Shown here piece after piece: positions 50,726-62,505 of a stretch of 64,000 bases of DNA. The position numbers were made by a program, and so were the translations under genes. Each line of letters begins with the position of its first letter. Within the stretch, counting starts at the first letter, position 1. Source of the DNA: Sphingomonas sp. (GTDB taxonomy: Bacteria > Pseudomonadota > Alphaproteobacteria > Sphingomonadales > Sphingomonadaceae); NCBI RefSeq assembly GCF_019635515.1, contig NZ_JAHBZI010000002.1, positions 599,664 through 663,663 on the forward strand, in the 5' to 3' direction. The notes beneath the pieces were generated by a model. The model was not told the DNA's origin and made no database searches. It saw only the letters and a list, made by a program, of their open reading frames with translations.

Positions 50726-51406
50726 TCAGACCCGCGTGTAGCGGAAATACCAGACCTCGCGGCCGGCCTTGCGGGCCTTGCGTTCGTAGCGGGTCTCTGG
50801 CCAGTCGGCGGGACGGGTGAGGAAATCGGCGGCGGTCCTGGCCTGCCATTCGAAGTCGCGGCGCTGGTTCATCACCATCATCGACCAGTGGCAGTAGGTC
50901 GGATCGTCGGTGCCGAGGCGGAACTCGGCGCCGGGCTTGAGCTTGGCGTGGATCATGTCGAGCGGGCCGTGATTGACCATGCGGCGCTTGGCATGGCGCG
51001 CCTTCCGCCACGGATCGGGATGGAGCAGATAGAGCCGGTCGAGGCTCTCGTCCGGCACCCGCTCCAATATTTCCAGCGCGTCGCCCATATGGAGGCGGAC
51101 ATTGTCGAGGTCCCGATCGCGGATGTGCATCAGCGCGCCGACGACGCCGTTGAGGAAGGGTTCGCAGCCGATAAAGCCGTGATCGGGGCGGGCGGCGGCC
51201 TGCCCGGCGAGATGCTCGCCGGCGCCGAAGCCGATCTCGAATTCGAGCGGGCGATCCTCGCCAAACAGCGTTCGCGCATCGACCGGGCCTTCCTCCGGCA
51301 CGCTGACTCGCGGCAGCAGATCCTCGACCAGTCCGGCCTGGCCGATGCGGAGCTTGCGCCCGGTGCTGCGGCCGTAGAGGCGGCGGATGGTGGTGGGATC
51401 GTTCAT
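50726..51406 (-). CDS. trmB: tRNA (guanine-N7-)-methyltransferase TrmB
   Basis: 226 residues from the ATG at 51406. Class I methyltransferase: LEFEIGFGAGEHLAGQAA (SAM loop), LHMGDALEIL, and the TrmB signature LHPDPWRKARHAKRRMV, then AEFRLGTDDPTYCHW. Makes m7G46 in tRNA. The frame extends to 51502 but the family starts here. Converges with the nuclease gene. Confidence 0.95.
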   Translation of the reverse strand: MNDPTTIRRLYGRSTGRKLRIGQAGLVEDLLPRVSVPEEGPVDARTLFGEDRPLEFEIGFGAGEHLAGQAAARPDHGFIGCEPFLNGVVGALMHIRDRDLDNVRLHMGDALEILERVPDESLDRLYLLHPDPWRKARHAKRRMVNHGPLDMIHAKLKPGAEFRLGTDDPTYCHWSMMVMNQRRDFEWQARTAADFLTRPADWPETRYERKARKAGREVWYFRYTRV

Positions 51407-51578
51407 CGTCGCGGTCCGTAGCGCTCGCCGCGCGAAGCGCAAGCGCGGGGCGAGGCCGGGCGATCTATCCCGAGCTTCGCAGTAGGAAAGTATCCTATAC
51501 ACGCTCGATAATGAAATTATCTGGCTTGATTACGTGCTCACATTCTAGGGCAATGCGAAAAGTACGAACGGAGTCGCG

Positions 51579-52922
51579 GTGCCCAATACCAATCTGAACG
51601 ATCACCTTCAGTCGATCGCTGCCCGCAATCCGGGGCAGGCCGAATTCATGCAAGCCGTGACCGAAGTCCTCCACAGCATCTGGCCCTATGTGCGGCGCAA
51701 TCCGCGCTATGCTGAGCATGCGCTGCTCGATCGGCTGGTGGAGCCCGAGCGCGTGATCATCTTCCGCGTCTCCTGGGTGGATGATCGCGGCGATACGCAT
51801 GTCAATCGCGGCTACCGGATCCAGCACAGCTCGGCGATCGGGCCATATAAGGGCGGGATACGCTTCCACCCCACGGTCGATCTGTCGGTGCTCAAGTTCC
51901 TGGCCTTTGAGCAGACCTTCAAGAACGCGCTGACCACGCTGCCGATGGGCGGCGGCAAGGGTGGCAGCGATTTCGACCCCAAGGGCAAGAGCCCGGGCGA
52001 GGTGATGCGCTTCTGCCAGGCATTCGCCAGCGAACTGTTCCGCCATGTCGGATCGGATACCGATGTGCCGGCAGGCGACATTGGCGTGGGCGCGCGCGAA
52101 GTCGGCTTCATGGCAGGCATGATCAAGAAGCTGACCAATCGCTCGGACTGCGTGTTCACCGGCAAGGGGCTCAGCTTTGGCGGCTCGCTGATCCGACCGG
52201 AGGCGACCGGCTATGGCACCGTATATTTCGCGCAGGAGATGCTGCTGCATTCGGGCCGCTCGCTGGAAGGGCTGCGCGTCGCGGTCTCCGGTTCGGGCAA
52301 CGTCGCGCAATATGCGATCGAAAAGGCGATGGAGCTGGGCGCAATCGTCGTCACCGCGTCCGATTCGAGCGGTACGATCATCGAGCCCGACGGCTTTACG
52401 CCCGACAAGCTGGCGGTGCTCCAGGATGTGAAGAATAATTTCTATGGTCGCGTGAGCGACTATGCCGAGCGCACTGGCGCGCGCTTCGAAGCGGGGATCA
52501 AGCCTTGGGTGGTGCCGTGCGACGTCGCCTTGCCCTGCGCGACTCAGAATGAACTGGATGGCGATGCGGCCAAGGCGATGATCGCAAACGGAGCCATCTG
52601 CGTGGCGGAAGGCGCCAACATGCCGTCGACCGCAGCGGCGGTGGATGCTTTCGAAGCTGCGGGCGTTTTGTTCGGACCGGGCAAGGCCAGCAACGCCGGC
52701 GGGGTCGCGACTTCGGGGCTGGAGATGAGCCAGAACGCGATGCGCCTGTCCTGGCCGCGTGAGGAAGTCGATGCGCGCCTGTTGGAGATCATGCGCGGCA
52801 TTCATAATGCCTGCCTCAACTATGGCGCGCGGCCGGATGGCACGATCAGCTATGTCAACGGCGCAAACATTGCGGGCTTCGTTAAGGTTGCGGATGCGAT
52901 GTTGGCGCAGGGCGTGATCTGA
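51579..52922 (+). CDS. gdhA: NADP-specific glutamate dehydrogenase
   Basis: 447 residues, GTG start with ggag eight bases before. Family blocks: KGGIRFHPTVDLSVLKFLAFEQTFKNALTTLPMGGGKGGSDFDP with catalytic Lys, DVPAGDIGVGAREVGFM, GSGNVAQYAIEKAMELGA for the dinucleotide, and EGANMPSTAAAV. Length is typical of the hexameric NADP enzyme of bacteria. Converts 2-oxoglutarate and ammonium to glutamate. Own unit with a terminator after it. Confidence 0.95.
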   Translation: MPNTNLNDHLQSIAARNPGQAEFMQAVTEVLHSIWPYVRRNPRYAEHALLDRLVEPERVIIFRVSWVDDRGDTHVNRGYRIQHSSAIGPYKGGIRFHPTVDLSVLKFLAFEQTFKNALTTLPMGGGKGGSDFDPKGKSPGEVMRFCQAFASELFRHVGSDTDVPAGDIGVGAREVGFMAGMIKKLTNRSDCVFTGKGLSFGGSLIRPEATGYGTVYFAQEMLLHSGRSLEGLRVAVSGSGNVAQYAIEKAMELGAIVVTASDSSGTIIEPDGFTPDKLAVLQDVKNNFYGRVSDYAERTGARFEAGIKPWVVPCDVALPCATQNELDGDAAKAMIANGAICVAEGANMPSTAAAVDAFEAAGVLFGPGKASNAGGVATSGLEMSQNAMRLSWPREEVDARLLEIMRGIHNACLNYGARPDGTISYVNGANIAGFVKVADAMLAQGVI

Positions 52923-53040
52923 GCGCGTTCGCGGAATTCGGTCAGCCTCATGGTCTCCCGCGCAGGGCGAGTTGACCACGGAAGGCGATCGCCGCGGGGC
53001 TGTTTGTGGAAATGGCAAAGCGATGGCCCACGGCATCGCA

Positions 53041-53085
53041 AACAAAAACGGCCGGGAGCGCGATGCACTCCCGGCCGTTTTTGTT
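53041..53085. terminator. Bidirectional terminator between gdhA and metK
   Basis: A perfect 18-bp stem (aacaaaaacggccgggag / ctcccggccgtttttgtt) with a 9-base loop. The A-run at one foot and T-run at the other make it a terminator in both directions for the convergent gdhA and metK. Confidence 0.95.
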
Positions 53086-53098
53086 CGCTATCCGAAGA

Positions 53099-54310
<1,212 letters not shown>

Positions 54311-54382
54311 GATTTTCCTCTACGGCGTGGAGGGAAAGCCGGCCGTTGCCATGCCATATAAAGCTTTCCTTATATGTGCCTC
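54311..54382 (-). promoter_or_regulatory. metK leader with two mutually exclusive stems
   Basis: Stem A pairs 54355-54361 with 54370-54376 (catataa/ttatatg), and stem B pairs 54333-54339 with 54363-54369 (ggaaagc/gctttcc). Each uses bases in the loop or arm of the other, so both cannot form at once. A gaggaaa ribosome-binding site follows before the ATG at 54310. The length is suitable for a small riboswitch; SAM classes are a natural candidate but no class could be matched by eye. Confidence 0.45.
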
Positions 54383-55930
54383 CTAGCGGGGGTTGCGGCG
54401 CAGCGCAATCGCCGAAGCGACGAACAGCAGCGCCACCGCGAGGGCGAGGAGATTGCCGAGCCGGGCGAACAGGGTCGGCGACAGCGGCGCGGGCAGCGGC
54501 ACCTCGATCGCGCCTTCCTGTCCGGCGGGAACGGTGCCGAGCAGCCGCCCGTGCGCATCGATCACCGCCGAGATGCCGGTGGGGGTGGCGCGCAGGATCG
54601 GCAGCCCTTCCTCGATCGCGCGGAGACGCGCCTGGGCGAGATGCTGGGGTGGGCCCCATGTGCCGAACCAGGCATCGTTGGACGGGTTGAACAACAGGTC
54701 CGGGCGGTGATCGCGATCGACGATCGAGCCGGAGAAGATGATCTCGTAGCAGACCGCGACACCGATATTGCCGAAGCCGGGGACGGGAATCGCGGCGGGG
54801 CCGGGGCCGGCGATGAAATCGATATCGCCCATGACGAGTCGGGCGAGGCCGAGCGGCTCAAGCAGCGGGCGCATCGGCAGATATTCGCCAAAGGGTACCA
54901 AGTGCGCCTTGTCGTAGCGGCGCCCGAGCATGCCGGCCGGATCGACCGCCCACACCGAATTGCCCGCGCCGCCGAGCTTCGCATCCCGATCGAAGAACAG
55001 GGCGTTGCCGCCGATCAGCGCCATGTCCCTCGGGCCGAGGATCGCGGCGATGTTGCCGCGCACCCAGCGCGGATCGCCTTTGTAATAGAAGCGGCGGTCC
55101 GGATAGCCGTCCTCGACATAATAATCGACCATGCCCTCGGGCCAGACGACCAGGCGGGGGATCGCGCCGGGGGTGCCGCTGCCCGCGACCAGCCTGGCGA
55201 GTATCTTTTGCGCCGCGTCGGGATCGGCCCATTGCTCCTGGCCGACATTGGGCTGGACGACGCGGACATGGGGAGGCTCGACCCAATTGTTCGGCTTGGT
55301 TTGCTGAATGTCGAACGTGTTGAGCCAACCCACTGCCACGATGGGGACCGCAATGACCGCTATACTCAAAAGCGGGCGGTAATTCCTGCGTGCCGCCAGA
55401 TACAAAGCTCCGGTCACGATAATGGTGACGCCGGACAAAGCATAGGTGCCGATCCAGGCGGCGAGCCCGGCGACATAGGTCGGCACCCAGATCACCCCGA
55501 GCGGGTTCCACGGATAGCCGGTGAACATCGTTCCGCGCAGATATTCGGTGGCGATCCACGCGGCGGCGGCGGCGAGGATGAAGGGCAGATCGGGCTTCAC
55601 GCCACGGAAGCGCCATGCCAGGCCGGCCGCCATCGCCGGATAGATTGCGAGATAGAGCGCGAGCAGGACCACCGCGAAATAGCCGAGCGCGGGCGGCATC
55701 TTGTCCTGATAATCGAAGGCGTGCTGAATCCAGTTATTGCCGAGCGTGAAATGCCCTACGCCGAACAGCCAGCCGCGCAGCAGCGCCGATTTGAGGCTGG
55801 GCGCTTCGTGGACGAGCCAGAGCAGCACCGCGAAGCAGATCAGTGCGACCGGCCACAGCGACAGCGGCGCGAAGCCAGTGGCGGAAATCAGGCCGGCAAC
55901 AAGCGCCGCGGCCCGCGGATAACGGATCAA
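54383..55930 (-). CDS. lnt: Apolipoprotein N-acyltransferase
   Basis: 515 residues. Six N-terminal membrane helices, then a nitrilase-like domain with catalytic Glu (WPEGMVDYY), Lys (YDKAHLVPFGEYLP) and Cys (VAVCYEIIF), and a last helix. Adds the third acyl chain to lipoproteins in the inner membrane. Position next to corC-ybeY and metK is conserved. Start overlaps the stop of the 153-residue gene. Confidence 0.95.
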   Translation of the reverse strand: MIRYPRAAALVAGLISATGFAPLSLWPVALICFAVLLWLVHEAPSLKSALLRGWLFGVGHFTLGNNWIQHAFDYQDKMPPALGYFAVVLLALYLAIYPAMAAGLAWRFRGVKPDLPFILAAAAAWIATEYLRGTMFTGYPWNPLGVIWVPTYVAGLAAWIGTYALSGVTIIVTGALYLAARRNYRPLLSIAVIAVPIVAVGWLNTFDIQQTKPNNWVEPPHVRVVQPNVGQEQWADPDAAQKILARLVAGSGTPGAIPRLVVWPEGMVDYYVEDGYPDRRFYYKGDPRWVRGNIAAILGPRDMALIGGNALFFDRDAKLGGAGNSVWAVDPAGMLGRRYDKAHLVPFGEYLPMRPLLEPLGLARLVMGDIDFIAGPGPAAIPVPGFGNIGVAVCYEIIFSGSIVDRDHRPDLLFNPSNDAWFGTWGPPQHLAQARLRAIEEGLPILRATPTGISAVIDAHGRLLGTVPAGQEGAIEVPLPAPLSPTLFARLGNLLALAVALLFVASAIALRRNPR

Positions 55931-56388
55931 TTATCTTCTTCGTAATTGCAGGTCAGCACCAGTTCCTTGCGGGCATTCACCGCCAGCTCCACCTCGGTTT
56001 CGCCTGCCGAGAACGAGCAGGTCTGCCCGACGCTCTTCTCGCAGGCGCTGCGCCCGTGAAACGCCAGAAGCTTCTTGAGCACCGCCGGATACTGGCCGTT
56101 CAAAACCACCGAATAGGAATCGAGCGAGCCGTACTGGTTTTCATATTGGGTGAGGATCAAGCGCGGCTTGGTGGTGCCGAACGGGCGCAGCTTCGACACG
56201 TCATATATATATTCGTACCCGCCCGGGCTGCCGGAATGGCTGATCTCCTTGAGCGTCTTTCGCACCGTGTCCGCGCCTTCGCGGGTCTGGCGGCATTCGA
56301 GCAGCGCGTTGCCATCCGCGTTGGACGGCATGGGCGCGGCACCGAGCACGGCGGGCAGCAACAGGATCAACGGAAGGCGAAGAAGCAT
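55927..56388 (-). CDS. Hypothetical secreted protein
   Basis: 153 residues. Signal peptide ([19 protein letters not shown]). Mature part has four to five Cys ([28 protein letters not shown]) spaced for disulfides and a beta-rich pattern. No family recognised. It overlaps lnt by 4 bp and so is transcribed with it. Confidence 0.65.
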   Translation of the reverse strand: MLLRLPLILLLPAVLGAAPMPSNADGNALLECRQTREGADTVRKTLKEISHSGSPGGYEYIYDVSKLRPFGTTKPRLILTQYENQYGSLDSYSVVLNGQYPAVLKKLLAFHGRSACEKSVGQTCSFSAGETEVELAVNARKELVLTCNYEEDN

Positions 56389-56468
56389 CGGAAATCCCCT
56401 GCGAGCAATCGCGCCAGCCCTCCCATGCCGGGTGGTGCCCGGTCAAGCGCCCGGCTAGGCTGGACGGC

Positions 56469-56888
56469 ATGGCCATTCGTCCGTTCCACCTCGCATTCCC
56501 CGTCCACGATCTCGCCGCGGCGCGCGCCTTCTATGGCGGGGTGATGGGCTGTTCCGAGGGGCGCTCGTCGGATCACTGGATCGACTTCGATCTGTTCGGC
56601 CATCAGATCGTCGCGCATCTCGATGCCGACGCCAAGCTGGCGGCGGTGGCGAACGAGGTCGACGGGCATCACGTGCCGGTGCCGCATTTCGGGGTGGTGC
56701 TGACCATGGCCGATTGGGAGAAGCTGGCCGCGCGGGTCGAGGCGGCGGGCGTGACCTTCGGGATCGCGCCGCATATCCGCTTCAAGGGCCAGACCGGCGA
56801 GCAGGCGACGATGTTCTTTCGCGACCCCAGCGGCAACGCATTGGAGTTCAAGGCGTTTGCCGATGATGACATGTTGTTCGCGCGCTGA
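56469..56888 (+). CDS. VOC family (glyoxalase-like) protein
   Basis: 139 residues. [26 protein letters not shown] is the first beta-alpha-beta unit with the metal His; [12 protein letters not shown] and [15 protein letters not shown] (Glu ligand) are the second. A single two-module VOC chain, probably dimeric; substrate unknown. Overlaps the next gene by one base. Confidence 0.85.
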   Translation: MAIRPFHLAFPVHDLAAARAFYGGVMGCSEGRSSDHWIDFDLFGHQIVAHLDADAKLAAVANEVDGHHVPVPHFGVVLTMADWEKLAARVEAAGVTFGIAPHIRFKGQTGEQATMFFRDPSGNALEFKAFADDDMLFAR

Positions 56889-57190
56889 TGACTGAGCCGG
56901 TCAAGGTCGATATCCCGCACAAGCTCGGGCGCGAGGCGGCGCGCGGCCGGATCGCGGGCGGGGTCGGCAAGCTCACCGAGATGTTTCCCGGCGGCGGGCA
57001 TCTCGAACAGCGCTGGGACGGCGACACGCTGCATTTCACGCTGAGCGCGATGGGTCAGACGATCGCCAGCCGGCTGGAGGTGTTCGACGACCGGGTCCAT
57101 GCCGAGGTCGATCTGCCGCCGATGCTGGCGCTGTTCGCCGGCAAGATCCGCGACAAGCTGGCGACCAAGGCCACCGCGCTGCTTAAGTAG
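56888..57190 (+). CDS. PHA system family protein (PHA_gran_rgn)
   Basis: 100 residues. VDIPHKLGREAARGRIAGGVGKLTEMFPG and HLEQRWDGDTLHFTLSAMGQTIASRLEVFDDRVHAEVDLPPMLALFAGKI match the polyhydroxyalkanoic acid granule-region family. Small start-like fold. Role in granule biology is presumed from the family name, not shown. Coupled to the VOC gene. Confidence 0.85.
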   Translation: MTEPVKVDIPHKLGREAARGRIAGGVGKLTEMFPGGGHLEQRWDGDTLHFTLSAMGQTIASRLEVFDDRVHAEVDLPPMLALFAGKIRDKLATKATALLK

Positions 57191-57193
57191 CGG

Positions 57194-57694
57194 TCAGCCG
57201 CCGGTCTTGCGGCTATAGCGGCAGATCAGCTGGCTTTCCTGAAGGTTCACGCGGCGGATCGACAAGGACATGTCGAAACCTGAGGCGTCATCCCGCGGCA
57301 GATCGAAGAAGCAGGATTTGACGATGCCGGTGTTGTCGTGGTCGCACTCGCGGTCCATCCGCGCGATCAGCGCCGCGCGCGCCTGGGGATAGGGCATGTC
57401 CAGCGTGGCGATGAAACGATGTTCCTCCAGCCCCTTGTCGAGAATGTCGTTGACGCTGAATTTGGTCGGCGTGACGTCGAGCGCCAGCAGGCCGCTGGCG
57501 TCATAGTCGGTGACCTCGTCCTTCTCGGCCGTCATCAGGTCGCCGGGGCGGGTGCGAAACGCATCGAGCTTGGCGGCAGTGGCCGCCTGCTGCGCATAGC
57601 CGAGGATGCAGTCGGTGAGCGCGGCGGGATCGTCAGGCGGCTGCGTGTTGCCCAGCAGGGCCGTGGCGGCGAGCAGGAGTGCGCTGCGGATCAT
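57194..57694 (-). CDS. Hypothetical secreted protein
   Basis: 166 residues with a likely signal peptide (MIRSALLLAATALLG). Three Cys in DCILGY, ECDHD and SCFFD could form disulfides. Beta strands near the end (MSLSIRRVNLQESQLICRYS). No family recognised. Converges with the PHA-family gene and follows the dehydrogenase gene across a 23-bp gap. Confidence 0.6.
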   Translation of the reverse strand: MIRSALLLAATALLGNTQPPDDPAALTDCILGYAQQAATAAKLDAFRTRPGDLMTAEKDEVTDYDASGLLALDVTPTKFSVNDILDKGLEEHRFIATLDMPYPQARAALIARMDRECDHDNTGIVKSCFFDLPRDDASGFDMSLSIRRVNLQESQLICRYSRKTGG

Positions 57695-57717
57695 CTGTTT
57701 TCCCCCTTTTGATTGCG

Positions 57718-59129
57718 TTACCGGGCAGCGCTGACGCGCCAGATCGTGTTGCCGACATCGTCGGCGACGAGCAGCGCGCCGGTCGCGTCGGTGATCAGGC
57801 CGACCGGGCGGCCCATCGCGGTCTTGCCGTCCTTGCCGAGAAAGCCGGTGAGCAGGTCGATCGGCTTAGCGCCCGCGGCGGGATAGCCGTGATCGCCGAA
57901 GGGCACATAGACGAGCTTGTAACCGGTGACCGGCTCGCGGTTCCATGAGCCGTGGAGGCTGACGAACGCGCCATTGGCGAAGGTGCCGCCGAGCCTGGCC
58001 TCGCTGGCGAAGACCAGCCCGAGCGGGGCGGTGTGCGAGCCGAGCGCGAAATCGGGACGGCGGGTATATTGGCGCAGATCGGGACGGCGTGGCTCGACGC
58101 GGACATCCTCATATCCGCCCCAATAATTCCACGGCCAGCCATAGAAGGCGCCCATATCGACCTGCGTCAGATAATCGGGTGGCATGTCCGAGCCGAGCAT
58201 GTCGCGCTCGTTGACCACGGTCCACAGGGCGCCCGATTTGGGCTCGAACGCCATCGCATTGGGATTGCGCAAGCCCCAGGCGTAGACGCGCCCGGTCTTC
58301 GTCTCGGGATTGATCTCGAGGATCGCGGCGCGGGCGCCGCGAGTGGCGCCGCCGAGCCTGGCCATTTGCGAGGGCAGGCCGTTGGTGGCGTAGAGCGCCT
58401 CGCCTTCGGCCTCGATGCCGTTCTCGGCGATGTTGGACGACGAGCCGACCGCGACGAACAGGTTCTTGCCATCGGTGGAGGCGAGCAGGTTGCGCGCCCA
58501 GTGATTGCCGCCGCCGGCCAAGGCGAAGATCTTCTCGGGCTTGGCGGTGATCCGGGTCTCGCCCGGCTTGAACGGGTAGCGGACCAGCGCGTCGGTATTG
58601 GCGACATAGAGCCAGTCGCCGACCAGCGCCATGCCGGTGGGCGAGTTGAGGCCATTCGCCGCGTCGAGCAGCACCGAGCGCTGATCGGCGACGCCGTCAC
58701 CATTGGTGTCGCGCAGCAGGGTGATGCGATTGGCCGAGGGCACGCCGGCGCCGGCCTTTTTCATCATCATCCCCATCACCCAGCCGGTGATCCCACCACC
58801 CTCGCGCGGCGGCGAATTGGCTTCGGCGACCAGCACGTCGCCATTGGGCAGCCGGTATAGCGAGCGCGGATGATCGAGCTTGTCGGCAAACGCGGCGACT
58901 TGCAGCCCGGCGGCCGCAACCGGCTTGCCGCCATTCTCCCAGCCGGTCGCCTTGGCGATATTGATGGTCGGGAAGTTCTGGGTGCGCGTCTCGGTCATCT
59001 TCGGCGCGCGGCCGGTGGTGTCGAGCTCGGCGACGCGGGCGATATCGGGGCGCGTCATCCACCAGATCAGGCCGCCGCCGGCGACGACGATCACGGCCAG
59101 CGCCGACAGGGTGATCTTGAGCCAGGGTT

Positions 59130-59133
<4 letters not shown>
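57718..59133 (-). CDS. Sorbosone dehydrogenase-like (PQQ glucose dehydrogenase fold) protein
   Basis: 471 residues. Membrane anchor (7-26), then a six-bladed beta-propeller: HPRSLYRLPNGDVLVAEAN, LNSPTGMALVGDWLYVANTDALVRYPF, GLRNPNAMAFEPKSGALWTVVNERDMLG, and LGSHTAPLGLVFA...FVSLHGSWNREPVTGYKLVYVPF. This is the soluble-GDH/sorbosone dehydrogenase family, which uses PQQ and calcium in the periplasm. Substrate not known. Its start overlaps the CorC-like gene by 4 bp. Confidence 0.88.
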
Positions 59134-60053
<920 letters not shown>

Positions 60054-60061
60054 GGATCGGT

Positions 60062-60571
60062 TCAGTCCTCGCGTATCGAATAGGGGTCGTGCAGCCCGAG
60101 CGAGGCGAGCGCGGCGCGCTCCATTTCCTCCATCGCCTCGGCCTCCGCGTCGCCCTGATGATCATAGCCTAGCAAATGCAGCACGCCGTGGACAATCAGG
60201 TGTGTGGCATGGTCCTCGACGCCGATCTGGCGCTCGGCCGCCTCGGCCACGCAGACGCCATGGGCGAGGATGATGTCGCCGAGGATGACCTCGCCATCGT
60301 CGCTGTTTTGCGTGACGGTTTCGAGAAGGTCGGGCTGGACCATCGGGAAGGACAGGACGTTGGTCGGCTTGTCCTTGCCGCGATACTGCCGGTTGAGAAT
60401 CTGGACCTCGGCATCGCCGGTCAGGCGGACGGCGATCTCGATTATGGCGTCGTGATCGATCCATTCGACATAAGGGGTCTGGCGCACCGCGGCTTCGGCA
60501 GCGCGGATGGCAAGGCCTTCCCAATCGCGCTCCGGCCAGGGGGGTTCGGGAAGTGCGGCGACGTCGAGCAT
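60062..60571 (-). CDS. ybeY: Endoribonuclease YbeY
   Basis: 169 residues. Zinc site HLIVHGVLHLLGYDHQGD provides three His; NRQYRGKDKPTNVLSFP is the other conserved block. Takes part in 16S rRNA 3' maturation and ribosome quality control. Eight bp upstream of the CorC-like start, so same operon. Confidence 0.96.
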   Translation of the reverse strand: MLDVAALPEPPWPERDWEGLAIRAAEAAVRQTPYVEWIDHDAIIEIAVRLTGDAEVQILNRQYRGKDKPTNVLSFPMVQPDLLETVTQNSDDGEVILGDIILAHGVCVAEAAERQIGVEDHATHLIVHGVLHLLGYDHQGDAEAEAMEEMERAALASLGLHDPYSIRED

Positions 60572-60576
60572 GCCCT

Positions 60577-60699
60577 AAAATCCTCCCCCGGAGGGGGACC
60601 GCGAAGCGGTGGAGGGGGCAGGCCCCGAGCGGTATCGCTCGCGGCAGGCTCCCTCCGTCAGCCTCTGGCTGCCACCTCCCCCTCTGGGGGAGGATTTAA
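60577..60699. repeat. Intergenic inverted repeat between phoH and ybeY
   Basis: aatcctcccccggaggggg (from 60578) and ccccctctgggggaggatt (to about 60697) face each other over about 70 bp that contain further small palindromes (gcgaagcggt, gagcggtatcgctc). This is a repeat type spread between genes in sphingomonads. Confidence 0.7.
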
Positions 60700-60704
60700 G
60701 CAGA

Positions 60705-61712
60705 TCAAGCATCGGGCCCCTCATAGGCCATGACGATGCGGCCGACGATCGGATGGCGGACGACGTCCTGGGCCGAGAAGCGGACCATCGAGATGCCCTC
60801 GACGCCTTCCAGCCGGTTGACCGCGTCGTTGAGGCCGCTGGCATTTGTGCCACCCGGCAGATCGGTCTGGTTGGGATCGCCGCAGATCACCATCCGACTG
60901 TTCTGGCCGAAGCGGGTGAGGAACATCTTCATCTGCGCGGGCGTGGTGTTCTGGGCCTCGTCGAGGATCACGAAGGCATCCGCCAGCGTGCGGCCGCGCA
61001 TGAAGGCGATCGGGGCGATCTCGATCTCGCCGCTGGCGATGCGCCGCTCGACCTGCTCGGCGGGCAGGCAATCGTAGAGGGCATCGTAGATCGGGCGGAG
61101 ATAGGGATCGACCTTCTCCTTCATGTCGCCAGGCAGGAAGCCGAGCCGCTCGCCGGCCTCGACCGCCGGGCGCGACAGGATCAGCCGCTGGACGCTGCCG
61201 GTGATCAGCTGCGCCACGGCCTGCGCGACGGCGAGATAGGTCTTGCCGGTGCCCGCCGGCCCCAGCGCGAAGATCATGTCGTTCGAAACCAGCTCGCGCA
61301 TATAATGCGTCTGGGTCAGCGAGCGCGGTACGATCGTCTTCTTGCGGGTGCGGATCATGATGCCGGGGGGCGAATTGCCGTTGGCGACCTCGGCCTTGAC
61401 GATGCCGGTGAACATCGGCTCGCTCGACATGGCGATCACCGCCTCGATCAGCCCGGTATCGATATCCTCACCGCGGATGACGCGGCTGTGGAGTTCCTGG
61501 AGCACCTCGCGGGTATGGGCGACCGCTTCAGCCGATCCCTCGATCTGCACCTTCTGGCCGCGGGCGTGGATATAGACGCCGAGGCGCTCCTCGATCGCGA
61601 GCAGGTTACTATCGAACTCGCCGAATAGCTGCGGCAGGAGCTGGGGCTTGTCGAACGTCACCTCGGTGCGGGAACGATCCCCGGACTGGGCCTGGACAGG
61701 CTTGCGGCTCAT
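60705..61712 (-). CDS. phoH: PhoH family ATPase
   Basis: 335 residues. Walker A FALGPAGTGKTYLAVAQA, SRPAVEAGERLGFLPGDMKEKVDPYLRPIYDAL, and Walker B DAFVILDEAQNTTPAQMKMFLTRFG. An N-terminal KH-like segment (LGVYIHARGQKVQIEG). RNA-related ATPase, usually with YbeY in one operon as here. Confidence 0.95.
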   Translation of the reverse strand: MSRKPVQAQSGDRSRTEVTFDKPQLLPQLFGEFDSNLLAIEERLGVYIHARGQKVQIEGSAEAVAHTREVLQELHSRVIRGEDIDTGLIEAVIAMSSEPMFTGIVKAEVANGNSPPGIMIRTRKKTIVPRSLTQTHYMRELVSNDMIFALGPAGTGKTYLAVAQAVAQLITGSVQRLILSRPAVEAGERLGFLPGDMKEKVDPYLRPIYDALYDCLPAEQVERRIASGEIEIAPIAFMRGRTLADAFVILDEAQNTTPAQMKMFLTRFGQNSRMVICGDPNQTDLPGGTNASGLNDAVNRLEGVEGISMVRFSAQDVVRHPIVGRIVMAYEGPDA

Positions 61713-61915
61713 GCGATCCTTTCGGGCTGTAGAGTGCGATAAAGCGAAGTGCGTGCGCGGTGGCCCGTATGGGCGTAACCGGAAGCGGAGCGGGTGGTTC
61801 CGTAGCGCATGTGCGACGCGCAGATTGGCAGAGCGAATCCCAACAGAACAGCGAATTCCGCCGCCTGATCACGAAAGCTGTGGAGTGCGCTATTTGGGCG
61901 ACAGCGGCCGACGGG

Positions 61916-62455
61916 TCAGCCGGTAACCGCCTTGGCCAAAGCCCGCTCGACCTCGGTGACCGGTCTGCCCGCCGGCGGGTTCATCGACATGAAATAGATG
62001 TAGCGATTGCCGTTCCAGAAGACGTGGAGCTGGTGCATCTGCTCCACGCTGAACGCGGCGGTGCCGAGACCGGCGATATCGACCGGCTTGGCGCCGAGAT
62101 TGTCGATCATGCCCTGTTTGGTGCGCTGGATCGCATCCGGCGTGTTGTCGTCGACGGGCGACTGGCGGGCGAAGAAATCGAGCGTGGCGCCGCCGGCAAA
62201 GGCATAGCTGCACTGCGAGAAAGCCGCGGTTCCGGCGGTGCCGGGCGTGACGCGGCTCAGCGTCGCGCTTTCGACCTTGGTGCCGGCGATTTCGGCGACC
62301 TTTTCTCTGGGCAAAGTCGCGCAGGCATCGAGCGCGTTGAAGCCGCCGCTGGCGGCTTGGGTCTCGGCGGGTGCGGCGGCGTTGCCCGTTGGTGCGCCGC
62401 TACCGCAGCTCGCGAGGGCCAGGCCGGCGCCGGCGGCTATCAAATGCTTCAGCAT
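61916..62455 (-). CDS. Putative lipoprotein
   Basis: 179 residues from the ATG at 62455. Signal with lipobox LALASC (Cys17). Ala-rich linker, then a domain with CATLPREKVAEIAGTKV and QCSYAFAGGATLDFFARQ, resembling DUF3558-like secreted proteins only loosely. Sits between phoH and miaB; the operon otherwise follows the common order. Confidence 0.7.
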   Translation of the reverse strand: MLKHLIAAGAGLALASCGSGAPTGNAAAPAETQAASGGFNALDACATLPREKVAEIAGTKVESATLSRVTPGTAGTAAFSQCSYAFAGGATLDFFARQSPVDDNTPDAIQRTKQGMIDNLGAKPVDIAGLGTAAFSVEQMHQLHVFWNGNRYIYFMSMNPPAGRPVTEVERALAKAVTG

Positions 62456-62505
62456 CGACGGAGTCTCCCTTTTCACTAGGAAACTACCACGTCTCTTTGT
62501 CTTTG

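Noticed and set aside
51495..53045. 516-codon minus-strand ORF
   Set aside because: Antisense to gdhA and without any recognisable domain.
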